A stretch of DNA of 64,000 nt from Tetracentron sinense (GCA_015143295.1 JABCRI010001165.1:1-64000); one strand, 5' to 3'. Counted from the stretch's first letter, positions 42,855 through 54,840 are shown. Notes: generated from the sequence alone by a model not told the origin. Numbers and translations are program-made.

Positions 42855-43088
42855 AAAAGCTTAGTTTAATTTAATTAAGCTTAATTAGGATTAAAGGGGT
42901 GTTAAAAGGGACACAAGGACAAGTGGATAAGATATGAAACGGACCTATGGGTCCGCTTATCAAAAAAGAATGTACAAAGAGAAGGGGTTGGGTGACACTT
43001 ATTTGTTGGGGGTTATGTGACACTTATTTCTTTATATTATATATATTGTAATTAAATCAGATTTTAATGAGACATGATCGCTATAAAT

Positions 43089-43597
43089 TAGGGGTGTAAA
43101 CGAGCTGAGTTGGGCATTGCTTGGGCTCGGCTCGTTGGAATTTTATAGATGCTCAAGCTCGGCTCGACTTGTTGGAATTTTACAGAAGCTCAGGCTCGGC
43201 TCGACTCGTCTACGAATCGTTGAGCTTGAGCTCGGCTCGGCTCGATAACTTTTTTTAAAAAAATACATTGATAAGCACTAAATTCAAAAAAAAAAAATTA
43301 AAGGGCATTTTTTTTTTTGGATGTCATGTGACTCACGTGAATGCTTGAGTTAAAACTTAAATTTACTAAAAAAAATGTATACTAAATATATAATATAAAT
43401 TTAAATTTTAAAGGGTATTATTATAAAATTAATCGAGCCGAGCCAAGCTGAGCCACCTATTGTTCAGGCTCGGCTCATTTATTTTTCGAGCTCACTTTTA
43501 AGGCTAGGCTCGGCTCGGCTCAACGAGCCCAAAATAAAAGCTCAAGCTCGGTTTATTTCGAGTCAAGCTGAGCTGGCTCGGCTCGTTGACACCCCTA
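43089..43597. mobile_element. hAT-like MITE with 8-bp duplication CTATAAAT
   Basis: The termini taggggtgtaaacgagc and gctcgttgacaccccta are inverted, 16 of 17 bases. The exact 8-mer ctataaat flanks both sides (43081-43088 and 43598-43605), diagnostic of the hAT superfamily. The 509-bp interior has no coding potential but is dense with GGCTCG/CGAGCC words on both sides of an AT-rich core. It sits inside a further GATC-rich relic ending agccctat near 43737. Confidence 0.9.
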
Positions 43598-43925
43598 CTA
43601 TAAATCCGAATTTGATACAATTATAATTGAATTCCAGATCTTAGATTTTTATTCGATCCGATTGATCTCTAATAGGATTAGAATTTGATCTAATGGGATC
43701 AGATTTGAATATTAATCTAATCCATTAACAGCCCTATCAAAAGATATAAAAAAATGAAGCATCAGAAGATTAGTCAGATGCTTTAGGGACAATCCCAAAT
43801 TATAATTGAGTTCTCTGTCCTTCACTTCTTGGCACCATTTATCCCTATTTTCTGGCAGGTATGATTAGGGAATTAGTCGGATGCAGTAAAGGCCCGGACG
43901 CCCTCATCACAACAAATAACAAAAT

Positions 43926-44117
43926 ACAACGTGACATGTAATCCACGAATTTAGAAAATTAAGTCAAAATTTGAACATGACAATGGAAACAATCCTTCTA
44001 TAATAGGCGGTGTCAATAGACACAACGTGACATGTAATCCACGAATTTAGAAAATTAAGTCAAAATTTGAACATGACAATGGAAACAATACTTCTATAAT
44101 AGGCAGTGTCAATAATT
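43926..44117 (+). repeat. 96-bp tandem duplication
   Basis: Copies at 43926-44021 and 44022-44117 start acaacgtgacatgtaatcc and are almost identical. Non-coding; a recent local duplication. Confidence 0.85.
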
Positions 44118-44231
44118 TGCTGCACGGTTCCGTCAAGACAATTTACAATTCGGGAGTGCCTGTGTTACATGGCAAATTGTACGAGTCAAAGTCATAATCA
44201 AACGACTCAAAATTCTCCCAAGTTGTAACCC

Positions 44232-44504
44232 GACTCGAGTTATGCCCATGAGGTTGCCACGTGTCCCTATTGACACCATTTAACTATGGTTAAGATTTAC
44301 CCATGCTTAAGGATCACCCACTTACCTCTGATTTTTAGAAAAAAAAATATTCAAGTTTTTTCAATCTTAGAAATTAGTGAATTTTACCTTAGGGTTAAAA
44401 ATAAAATTAGATATAAGTGAGTGAACCCTAAGGGTGGATAAATCTTAACAATTAAGGGGTGTCAATAGAGACACGTGGCAGCCTTAGGGGCATAGCTGGA
44501 CTCC
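44232..44504. mobile_element. Foldback MITE, GCCACRTGTC family
   Basis: The left arm tatgcccatgaggttgccac, then gtccctattgacac and tatggttaagatttaccca, pairs with the right arm gggtgtcaatagagacacgt, ggcagccttaggggcatagc. It is the same family as 26494-26765, with the same conserved arms and an AT-rich loop. The outermost bases and duplication are not clean. Confidence 0.65.
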
Positions 44505-45440
44505 TTGGACATCCAAAATTAAGCGGGATTGTCCCTATTATTTTTACTGGGAAAATAATTGCTAGTGGCGTGCAAGCCCTACTCTAACACATCCAAAATT
44601 AATATGTTAAAAAGCTAAGACATCCAAAATTAATATATTAAAAACGTAAAGTGAGGACATGTGTTGATTTTTAGTTGAAAGTAAGAACATGTATTGTTTT
44701 TTAGGATGAGAGTAGGGAATGATCACGAGTAGGCTAACATGGCTTTGATATTGTCAATGGTTTTTTTTTTTAATTTTGTTTTTGTGTTGACATATATTAA
44801 CAGAGTCAATACGGTTTGAGCTTAGTTTGGGCAGTGGAGTTCTTGCAACTCAACTCATTCCCGGGGGGGATTGGATCTCCAGATGCTTAGCTTGGACAGT
44901 GGAGCTCTTGCAACCCCGATTAGATCCCAGACCTTCCCCCAATTGAAGGTCACATCCCTACCACTCGCGCGAGAAACGGGTGTTGTCCATGATTATTTTG
45001 GGTTTATTATTTTTTGTTAAATTAAGGTTATTCGGTATAAATGTCATACTGGGAGACCATTGTCGTGATAATACATGAGGGTATTCTTTGGAACTGGCCA
45101 GAAAAATATGAAGCAACGGTCCAAAATCAAACAGTCTATCTTTAATCATTTCTTCTTTATTCGGAGGCAAAAGTTCAGGTCCAAGTCAGTCCTGTTGTGA
45201 AATATTGGAGTCAGAGTCCGCACGAGGTTGCTGCTCCAAATTCGCGCAGGATCTAGAGATCCCGTCTTTCGACTTTTGCTCTTAAAGAATGATTAAACGC
45301 CGTATGACTTTTCAAAGAATGATTAACGAGAATCTGAGTACAAAATAGGAGGGTTTGAGTGATCTGTGCATTATCGGTGGCAGTTGGGCCGATCTGGCAG
45401 AATTATCTACTCTGGCCCGAAATTTGGCCTGGTTTAGAGA

Positions 45441-45819
45441 GGAGTCAAATCCTCTACGGTGATAACCGGATTTGGCAAATCCGGTTATCACCCTTTGAGG
45501 TGGCCACGTGTCCCCCTTGACATGCCTTAAATGTGGTTCAGATTCTCCCGCCCCCAAGGATTCACCCACACATCCTTGGTATTTAGAAAAAAATATTAAT
45601 TCTATTTTTTAAATATTTAATATTAAAAAAACCATAAAAACAGTTTTTTAATTTTAAAAAATAGAATTAATATTCTTTTATAAGAACCAAGGATGAGTGG
45701 GTGATCCCTAGGGGTGGGTGAATCTGAACCATAGTTAAGGGGGTGTTAAAGGGGACACGTGGCCACCTCCTCAAAGTGTGATAACTGGATTTACCAAAAC
45801 CCGTAGAGGATTTGACTCC
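45441..45819. mobile_element. Foldback MITE (379 bp), duplication TTTAGAGA
   Basis: The ends ggagtcaaatcctctacgg and (other strand) ggagtcaaatcctctacgg are identical inverted repeats. The exact 8-mer tttagaga flanks both sides (45433-45440 and 45820-45827). The arms of about 170 bp are nearly complementary, including gccacgtgtccccc against gggacacgtggcc, so a transcript would form a long hairpin. A second small hairpin (ataaccggatttggcaaatccggttat) lies in the left end. It is the closest relative of 29249-29565. Confidence 0.85.
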
Positions 45820-45979
45820 TTTAGAGAAAGAGTGCCGTAGTAGTGAAGCCTTAGAACTTCTATTGAGTGCCCTCACAAAAACTTGACAGTTGGCAAGTTG
45901 TTTTGAAATCTCACTATTCTATTCGAAGTTTCCTGGGAGATATTTGACAACAAATCATGTCGGTTGAATGTTTTAGGCT

Positions 45980-47890
45980 TTAGGTTTGGTCTAGTGAGCC
46001 ATGAGAATTAGTACTGATAAACTAGGGTTAAATCCAACGGTTTATAAAGATCAGTTATACAGATTTTTTGTGAAGTGTGTCCCAATGAACTTACCATAAC
46101 ATCCAAAAGTTGAATTCAAAAATTACTTGTTTTATATCATCTTCTTCTTGGGTTCATTAGACATTCTAGTGAATGTTGTCCATTAGATTCTCTTTCTTTA
46201 TGTATGGAATGATTATAGTGAGCAGATCTTCTAGAATCTCGATACATAGCATGTCCTTTGAAAATTCAACCATTGGATGTTTACTTGAGTTCCATAAGAG
46301 ATACGTAGTAAAAAAATTAGGTTGATCTAATGATTCTAGACCGTTTGATTAGACTTTCCTTTGTCAACATATAACCCTTGGTGTTTATTAGATTATAGAT
46401 GTATTATAGAAATTTCTAATTTTCCAACCTTCATCAAATAGCCAAAAAAGTTTGAAGTAGGAAGCTCTACTGTCTGAGTAGCGTACTATCTTGTGCGCTA
46501 GTTGGCTTCCATTTTTCCTTTCAACAGGCTTAACAATACCGACTTGATTTTTTTTATCACATCTCTCTCAAATGGTTCACTTTGACATCCAAAAATTAGA
46601 TTTAAAAAAACCTGCTCTATATCCATTTTTCCTTGGGACTGCTCACTAGAAAATCTAGTGAGTAGCAACCTATAAGGCCTACACCAAAGAAACCTTCAGC
46701 CTGAAGGCTCTACACAATACTAACCCATCCATTGCTTTTTCACTATATATCCTTAGCTACATCACTATATTACACACACACATATGAGTATGATGAATTA
46801 GCCCAAACTTCAACCAGCTCAAAAACAGCACAAAAGCCTAATATTTGTTTTCAACGGAGCTTAAGCTAAGAATTCTACTTGAACTCAGACTAATCTCAAT
46901 CCGGCCCAATTGCCACCTTGAGAGAGTATGCAGTGGTTAATGCATGGTATTCCTTTTTTCTATTTCTTTGCTTTCCCCCCCCCCCCCCCCCCTTATTTTT
47001 AAGTAAATTAGTTATGAGGAACCCTTCAAACCTAACCTGCCTACCAACACGGTTAACATAAATAAATATAGTTGTATTTCTCTAATTATATTAACATTTA
47101 AACCTAAAATTAATTATACTATTACTAAACACACAAATAATTTATTTTATTTTTTAAAAAATAAATTTATTTTTATTAATTTTTCATTAAACTAGAGTTC
47201 AATTTCTAATAAAACTCTTTTTATTTTAATATAAAAAATATCATTTATTTATAAATTATAATATTTATTTTCATAAAAGTATGTAATTTAAAGTTTAACA
47301 TAAGTAAACTACTTAAAAACTATCAGTAATTGAGGTCATAAAACAAGTGATTTTTGAATAATAAGACTAGTGATTTTTTACTTTAATCATATTATATTTT
47401 CTATTAATAAAAAAATTAATACGTACAATCTATAATTATTAGTGAATAAATTTAAGGGTTATGACCTACCGGGTGGTCTAAAAACATTTGATGTGACTAT
47501 TTTTTTCTCACCTCTAAGTGAGTTTCCCCTAAAACCTTAACACCTAAGAGGTGGTTTTCTATTCCAATCGTTTGGACTTTAAGGTGAATTCTTTAAGAGA
47601 CATGAGAAAAAAGATTGGCCAATAGGATATTTGTGGACCATCTGATTGAATGTTGGAAAATTAGAGATTTTTACAGCCTAAGTAGGTCTACTGAACCTTA
47701 AGGAGTTAGTGTTGACCAAATATGATCTAATCAGATAGTGTAAAAATATCTAATCAATCAGATTTTGCCACGCATCTCTCATGAGACTCACCTTAAAATC
47801 CAACTATCGAATCCCAAAAAAACAAGGCACACATTGAAATTCTAAAAGGAGCCTGCTAATTAGAACTTCTATGAGCGCGATTAATGAGAA
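45980..47890. other. Degraded repeats of the GATAAACTA/CCTTAACATCCA family
   Basis: No gene is visible. Words such as tgataaactagggttaaatccaacg, ccataacatccaaaagttg and cttaaaatccaac recur at about 46010-46110, 46260-46370, 46560-46610 and 47580-47830. They also occur around the solo LTR at 7.2-10.1 kb. They are relics of one repeat family. A C run lies at 46975-46992. Confidence 0.4.
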
Positions 47891-48595
47891 AAATTATTTA
47901 TTTATTTATCTTAATAATGATCTTATGAGTCTAAAGATTGTTATTACTTTAATACGTAATTAAATGAAAAATATTAATGTATGAGCACTGTTAACATAAG
48001 AAAATTCTATAATAATGCGCTCTTTATTTGTAATTATAATTAAAATATATCATATAGAGATGTTATTTTTAATTAAATGTTATTAAACTATCTTTTTAAT
48101 ATGTAATTACGGATGGTTTAAAATATTAATTTGTTGTTTTAATAATTCTAAAGTGTTCTTTAGTGCACACTTACTAACTTTAATATGTGGGTTTTTAATT
48201 TCTAATTAAGTAATAAAGAAAAAAATTAAAAATAAATTTTTAATACTCAAATTATACAAAATAGTATAACTTTGCTGAATTCTATTTATTATTATAATGA
48301 TTATAAATTACTACAAAGCTTAATGACTTTAATTGGTAAGCTAAGTCATTAGCCCGAGGATCACATATATTGATAATTTTAGTTAAAAAACCACTTATAC
48401 AACAAGCACAACTTGACCTAACCGAACCAAACCCAGCCCAACCCGTATCAGCCAAAGTTGAGCCTAGGATTGAGAAATTAAATCTTGGTTTTGACTTAGG
48501 TTTGACACTTCCGGTTGAGAGTAAGGTAGGGTTAGACATGGAAAAATTGGTTTACTATTAAGGTTGGACATGGGTTGTTGCATCTTTAGTTAATG
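47891..48595. other. Intergenic, nothing recognised
   Basis: AT-rich DNA with no credible frame. Short overlapping open frames on both strands at 48282-48561 share no known motif. Confidence 0.4.
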
Positions 48596-48684
48596 CTAGG
48601 GCTGTCAATGAGCCTGCTCGATTCATCTCGAAATGAGCCGAGTTTGAGTTGGGTATTTGAGCTTGTTGAGCCGAGTAGAGCTAA

Positions 48685-49741
48685 ATGAAAGCACGATGTC
48701 TTAATGAAATTGAAGAACATGTTAAGTACTTGTATACAATTGCTATAAATGAAAAGCCATGAGTATGTTTGATGTTTAAAAGTGTTTTCCATGTCCACCA
48801 TGTTGTTCGCAAGAACATACGTACACAATGTTTGCATGACCACGTGAAATGAAAAGTATGTTTTATCGCTAAGAATGATTTTGCTCAAAGTATATGTGAC
48901 TCAATGTTTGTAAGAAAAGAATCAATGTTTTCTAAAAATTGAATAAATGTTTTATAAGAAAAGTAAAGAAAAGAAAAGCAATAAATGATGCTAGTATAAT
49001 TAGACCAGGTACGGGTACTAATCATCTGTTTCAAAATAAGTAAGAAAACGTAAGTATGAAATGATGCTCATATATTAGACCAGGTACGAGTACGAGTCAT
49101 CTGTTTCAAAGAAATATAAAATTAAGTAAGAAAGCAATTAAAAGATGCTAGTATACTTAGACCAGGTATGAGTACTAGTCATCTGTCTCCAAGTAAAAGA
49201 AAGATATTATAAAAGTATGATTTTGAAAAGTAAGCTCGAAGATTTCTGTAAAGTATGGTTTATGAAAAGTATGCACATGTTTCGAAAGAAAAGAGATTAT
49301 GGTTTTTGTACTCTGATTACAGTATGCATGTGTTTGATTAACTGTGATATGTGTATTGTGTTAAATGTTTATAACATTGCTATCTAGTGGGTTGTATACA
49401 TGGAGCTTTTCAATGCTCAATCGAACTATTATGCCAGCAAGTATACAGATGGATAGATGCGCTCTGGAACCATGGGTCGAGAAGGAGTATGATGAGGGGT
49501 CCTTGATAGATGGCCCTATGTTTTGAGTCTTGAGTGATGTAAGGGAGAGAAATGTATTTTTATAAACGAGGATGTTTGCTCTTCATTTTGGTTTTGTTGT
49601 AATACTTGGAATACAGTTATAAAGTTAAGAAATTTTAAGTTTCCGCTTTTAGAAAACTTTATATGCTCTTACAGATGGTTTGATGATGAAGTCACGAGCC
49701 AAAAGTGTCCAACCTCCTGGGGGGGATTTTGGGTTGCGACA
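48685..49741 (+). mobile_element. LTR fragment, chromovirus type
   Basis: The 3' end reads gtcacgagccaaaagtgtcc ... gggattttgggttgcgaca. This is the same layout as the end of the solo LTR at 9868 (cacgtgcc ... ggggttttggggcgtgaca), typical of Del-like chromovirus LTRs. The left end is not defined and no target duplication was found. Confidence 0.5.
48985..49200 (+). repeat. Three tandem units of about 76-82 bp in the LTR fragment
   Basis: Each unit contains gatgctagtata or a variant, then tagaccaggtacgagtac and catctgt. The units start at about 48985, 49061 and 49143. They are diverged and lie in non-coding LTR sequence. Confidence 0.75.
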
Positions 49742-50039
49742 CTTGCACTATTATTTTAGGCTCGTTTAATCCAATTTTAACAAAAAAAATTTAAATCAAA
49801 ATCCTAAAAATTAAACATGCTCATCAGATTCTCCCTCCAAAGAAAAATTAAGAAGTGAACATAATTATTCTCGTGAGTCTAATTGAAGAAACAAGATATA
49901 GACAATCTATAAATTTTAAAAAGATGAAGTATACCTCAATAGAAAAAATATATTTAACTTACTTAATTTTTATGTAAAACTAATATTTTTAGGGTATTAT
50001 AATTAGTACAGTAAAATTAATCAAGTCAAGCCAAGTCGA

Positions 50040-50994
50040 AAACAAGCTCAATCATCATCAAACATTATCAAGAACATACATCCCATCTTTTCCTTGGTTT
50101 TAAAAAGCTCAATTTCATCAAAACATACGTTTTTCCCTTTCCTTTTCGTTAAAGAATAATAACAAAGTCATATAGTAGAGAGTATCTACCATTTTCCATC
50201 AAAACATCATGCTTCACACCTTGCTTTTCATAATTGGATTACAACAAGGATATCTAGTAGAAAATATCTACCTTTCAAAACCAATTCCATATGGTCTTAG
50301 CGCTTTAGAAATGCTGAGGGATTGAAATCCAAGCTTGAGAAGCAAGAATTGAGCTTCTCCTTTGATCTCTACAAACACCCTTTGTAAAGCCCCAACCTCT
50401 CTCTCTTTTCTCTCAAACTATCTCCCAAAAAATTCTTCTAGCTTTGCTGTAAACCCTAGCCCACAAAAATGGGTTTATATAGGGGTTTTGAGATTGCTAA
50501 AACCCCAAAAGACCCCCAAAATGTCTTAGAAGGTTGGCCAAAAGCAAAAAGGCAAAGGATTGGTCGATCGGAGGTATGCTCGGTCGATCGGACCATTGGC
50601 AACTCATTGCTCGAAAACCCCATACTGAAATGGGAGGGAGATCGGTCAACCGAATGCCTATGGGTCGACTGGACCACTTGATGGGTCAACCAAACTACCC
50701 TGTTTTGCCCTGGTTTGACCCTTCTTCTTGCCTTTTGACACTTAGGGTATTTTTAACCCTTTGATCCTTGCACCCATTACACACCTAGGGTATTTTATAC
50801 CCTTTTGTTTTTAAACCCATAGAATATTATTATACTCTTGTTTTGAGAATCAGCACACTCACATAAAACCCTCATTTCCCTTATCATAAAAACTCAGGAT
50901 ACATGGAAAGCCTTAGTCCTTCACAAGCCCTGCGCATGGGCACTAATCACGGCACTATTCATAGCACGTGCACTCAAATTTCTGAGGCTCTACA
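50040..50994 (-). mobile_element. 3' LTR of a chromovirus remnant (left end uncertain)
   Basis: On the minus strand the LTR starts TGTAGAGCCTCAG immediately after a polypurine tract AAGGGGGGAGGA (50995-51006). A TATA box (ctatataaaccc) lies at about 50470-50481 on the minus strand, with GATCGACCG motifs about 80-110 bp upstream (50559-50591). The left boundary and target duplication were not found. Confidence 0.65.
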
Positions 50995-51007
50995 TCCTCC
51001 CCCCTTA

Positions 51008-52560
51008 GAATAATTTCGTCCTCGAAATTAGGACGATAAGCAATCAAGATATTTTCCCACACTTCACCTTGCTCACTTAACACACCGACTTAGCATCCTA
51101 AACATGACAAAAGGACATGCTAACCCAGCACCAACCAACACCTAGTCTAGGCACTAGCTTGTTGTCAAAGTACTTTCGTTTTATACACGACTATGAGTCA
51201 ATCAAGTGCAAGAAAACCTCCATCACATATAATAGCATGCATATAAATATAGGGCAACAGACCAAAACATAACATCATCTTTTACAAAAATTCTATCTCC
51301 AAGAACTTTACACCACATCATTAGGTGCCTTGGCATCCTGCCCTAATATGGCGAAGACTTGGCCCTAGTTAGCCTGCGTGGCGGTTGTATGGGCCGCTGG
51401 GGCACAAACGCCTGAGAAAACCCCTGCTAGGTGGTTTGTTGACCTAGGGGCCTATTTCCCTACGGTCGGGCATGTAGCGGATGACTTGGACAATCTCGAA
51501 TCGATCAAGTATCCCTGGCCACCACAATGATAACAAGCACTAGTGAGCGCACGACAATTCCCAGCTCGGTGCTTCCTCCTACAGTACTTGCAGAACTCAA
51601 ACATAGGGATAGATGAAGTGGGCTTCTCCTGTCGAGTGACCTGTGCAGTAGTAGTAGGGCAAGGGACCTGAGGTACAAAAGGAGATTTCTAAGCCTGTGA
51701 AAGCTCGGAGGGCTGATACGGGGTAGTTTTGGCCCTCTTCTTCGGTGGCACTGAATCATAAGACTGGTAGCTAATCATGCCTCTCTCTCCCATGCCATTG
51801 TACCCCCTATCTAAGAACTCCCCGGAAGTCTTCTCGGCGATCCTTGCCTTGCCCATGATCTCTCCCCAGGTCCTCACATGGAACAAAGAGACCTTGTCTT
51901 GGACGAAGGCCCTCAACCCTCTCTCAAACTATCTGATTCGTAAGTTCTCCGACACGATCAGATGCGGAGAAAATCTAGACAGTTTGACGAACTTGACCTC
52001 ATACTCGGCTATGCTCATCACTCCCTGCTCAAGAGTCAAGAACTCAACTTCCTTCTGTTCCTTGACGAACACAGGGAAATACTGTATGTGGAATGCCTCT
52101 ACGAACTCTACTCAAGTCCATGATTCCCCTACCTTGACTGTATCCATCTGCCTCTGTGCAAATCTCCACCAATGTTCGGCTTCACCCTCTAGTACGAAGG
52201 AAGCCCAATCCACCATCTACTCATCAGTGCAACGAAACACCTTGAAAACCTTCTCCAGCTACATGATCTAAACCTTGACGGCTCAGATAAATAGTCGCAT
52301 AGAAAATCGAAGGCTACAGTTTTCTGAAGGCCTCAAGACCTGCGATGTGGGGTACAGGAGGACGTACAGGTGCAGCAGCAGGTTGTATGGCTGCAAGTAT
52401 AGTCATGGTTTCTACCATTGACCCCAACAATTGGGTGAGGTCGGGTTGCCCATCACCCATCAGAGTTTCACCTCTACTACTCCGCGTGTGGTGCCCACGA
52501 CTCCGAATCCTGCGTCTCAGGGTTGAATCCTGAGTACAACAGTAACTCATGACTCTAACT
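51008..52560 (-). pseudogene. Chromovirus gag remnant joined to the end of pol
   Basis: On the minus strand gag fragments appear in order from 52.55 to 51.3 kb across many stops and frame changes, including a C-rich segment FCKYCRRKHRAGNCRAL and CYHCGGQGY, a damaged nucleocapsid knuckle (about 51510-51600). A GRVFAILGQDAKAPNDVV-like segment (about 51310-51370), at the gag-protease boundary, follows. Next comes a short piece and then FEDEIIL (51008-51030), the usual end of chromovirus pol before the polypurine tract. Nearly all of pol is missing, so a deletion joined the two ends. No 5' LTR is visible to the right. Confidence 0.75.
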
Positions 52561-53561
52561 TGGAAACCAGTTCGCTAGGCTTAGCATATAATACGCACAC
52601 AACATATAGCGTATAACAACACGTAACAACACAACACATATAATATAAACATACAATTTTCGGTTTCTAGCGAAACTAGACACTACATTCAATTGATATA
52701 TCAATCGGTTTAAGATTAAGACTAAGTGATTAGTTTACACTTGGAATACTACTCCCTATACGGATCTATGTCTTTGCACTCATAAATTTACAACCCTGCT
52801 TAATACTGTTCCAAGTAAAATTTTATAAAATAAAATGACCTACACTTTAACATGGACGCATGTTTTACTGTTTATGGTATTGATATGCATGAGATTAGAT
52901 ATCAAATCAAAAATAATAAAAGTAATCGTGGATTAGGGCTCCATTGCCAACTATTATTCGCCTTATTGGGTCCCTTGTTCTACTTGTGTTGACTAATTTT
53001 TTGGGTTCTAGTACAGCTGAGGGAAATCCCTACCGAGTCCGAAATGAGCCGTTTGTGGGGTCCCCACTCGTGGTCACATGTTCCCTTGTTGGAAGGACAT
53101 TAAATGATGGTCTGGCACTATTAATTGGTCGGCTTTTATTATTATGCGTACATTTCATTTCAGTGTTTTCTTTCGTAAATAAAACCTAAAATGTTTATTT
53201 ATTAACATTTTAGTCCCTGTATTTTTATGTTTAAAAACCTAGCCCTTTCGATTACTGTCTCAGAGGTCCTTTGCCATTGGTGCATTATTGGGTCGTCGGG
53301 CCGGGCGTCGAGTTTTAATCTCTTAAACATGCTATTATAGCAGTTGAAGAGTACAAATCCATACCTACCTAATAACTATAAGTAATACATCGCCTACCTA
53401 TGTTAAAATATGTAAATTAAAAATTATTATTTTTATTAATAATTACTAAATTGACTAGTTGTTACGACTGATCATGTTTGAAAGACCTGGCTCAAACCCG
53501 ACCAAATTATAAATAAATTGAAAATACCTAATCCAACTGCAGCTACAAAAACTCAACCCTA
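52561..53561. other. Intergenic, nothing recognised
   Basis: Contains an 81-codon open frame (52944-53189) without known motifs, and otherwise mixed-composition DNA. I see no LTR ends and no inverted termini. Confidence 0.4.
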
Positions 53562-53577
53562 ACTTATAAAAGTTTAC

Positions 53578-53732
53578 CCCCCCGGGTTGTAGCCTAGTGG
53601 TTGTGGGATGAACCGTAGACCCGGAGGTCCTACGATCGACTCCTGGATGCATTTTCGTAACTTGTCGCCTACAGTGACTCATGGGGATTAGTCGGAGTCT
53701 TGAGTTGTGGACACCCCACGATTATAAAAAAA
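53578..53732 (+). mobile_element. tRNA-derived SINE with 15-16-bp target duplication
   Basis: The body begins gggttgtagcctagtggttg, which contains a polymerase III A box (tagcctagtgg, about 53587-53597). A degraded B box (gatcgactcc) follows about 45 bp later. It ends in an A-rich tail. The flanks aacttataaaagttta (53562-53577) and aactcataaaagttta (53733-53748) match 15 of 16. Together these are the hallmarks of a plant SINE, which is copied by LINE enzymes. Confidence 0.8.
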
Positions 53733-53749
53733 AACTCATAAAAGTTTAT

Positions 53750-54377
53750 TGGGATTAACAAGTTGGGTCAGAAAATTGCCACCCCTAACTTGCCCTTCCC
53801 TTATTATCGCTTATATTGACTCAAACTCATTAGTAACATCTGGAGTCGAGAACGTATTTTTAATTAAAAGTGTATTAATATTAATTTGATCAACTTCATA
53901 GTGAAATCTTGATATTAATAAGTGCGTGACTCCCAAATAGCCTAATTTGAGACGCGGTCTTGGAAGACCAATCTCCTTCTTATAATAAGGGTAGCAGTAG
54001 GTCAAGTTGGATAGGTGTACCCTCAATTTCAAACTAAGCCTGTTTATAAACAGGTTAAATTACAACCTGTAAAAATCCAATAAGATATCACAATGTACCT
54101 AATCCAATAATAGATTACAATAGAAACTAATTGTTTAGCCAGGCTAAAGTAATATACAAAATTATTAAAATATTTAAACTTAATCTAATTTATAATAAAT
54201 TTATAATTATACATTTATCAATAAGTTAATTAAGTATTTGACCCAATGGGTTTAGAGTCAAACAGGAACCATCCCAATCAATGATAAACAGTTTGTGAAA
54301 CAAAACCTCAAAATCATAAAACTGACTAGATTTGCGAGTCATGTCAGAAATTCCCATTTGTACTGAACTACTGATTA
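53750..54377. other. Intergenic, nothing recognised
   Basis: AT-rich DNA without credible frames, long repeats or LTR termini. Confidence 0.4.
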
Positions 54378-54385
54378 CCCATATG

Positions 54386-54840
54386 TAGGTCAATGGATCG
54401 GATCCCGATCCGATCTGATCCGATTAGTGGGACTTTGGACCCTATATGTGATCCGTCGGATTAGAGGAATCCGATTATAATCGGATCGGATCCATATAGG
54501 ATGATCTAATCCGATTCGATTATAATAACTTCTTAAAATTATTTTAAATATATTACATAGATTTTCTATGCATAAATTATTAATTTTAAAAAAATTAACA
54601 TTAATGAAAGTTAATTAAGGTATTATTAGATTTTTATATTATTAAAATAGAGTTTTTTTTTAAAAAAAATAACCTTAATTGGATCAGATTAGATTCGGAT
54701 CTTACAAATATAATCGGATTCGAATTGATTAATTCATGATCCGACAGATCTCGGATCAGATTCGGATATGTCGGATTCTTAATCGGATCGGATTCGGATC
54801 TAGGTAGATTCAGTCCGAATCCGACCCATTGACAATCCTA
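54386..54840. mobile_element. hAT-like MITE with 8-bp duplication CCCATATG
   Basis: The exact 8-mer cccatatg flanks both sides (54378-54385 and 54841-54848). The right end cgacccattgacaatccta is the inverted form of the left end taggtcaatggatcgg, which has lost about four bases. The 455-bp interior is dense with GATCCGA/TCGGATC words around an AT-rich centre and has no coding capacity. Confidence 0.88.

Larger units (their letters stand above)
48596..50040. mobile_element. GAGCC-rich hAT-like relic interrupted by an LTR fragment
   Basis: At 48598, tagggctgtcaatgagcctgc resembles the left end of the 43089 hAT MITE. Its continuation (attttaggctcg ... aaaattaatcaagtcaagcc) appears at 49752-50030, matching the interior of that MITE near 43426. 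Between them lies LTR-like sequence ending at 49741. The right end of the MITE is missing. Confidence 0.4.

Noticed and set aside
53578-53660. Possible tRNA gene
   Set aside because: A and B box words are present, but the sequence does not fold into a tRNA cloverleaf; the A tail and flanking duplication identify a SINE.
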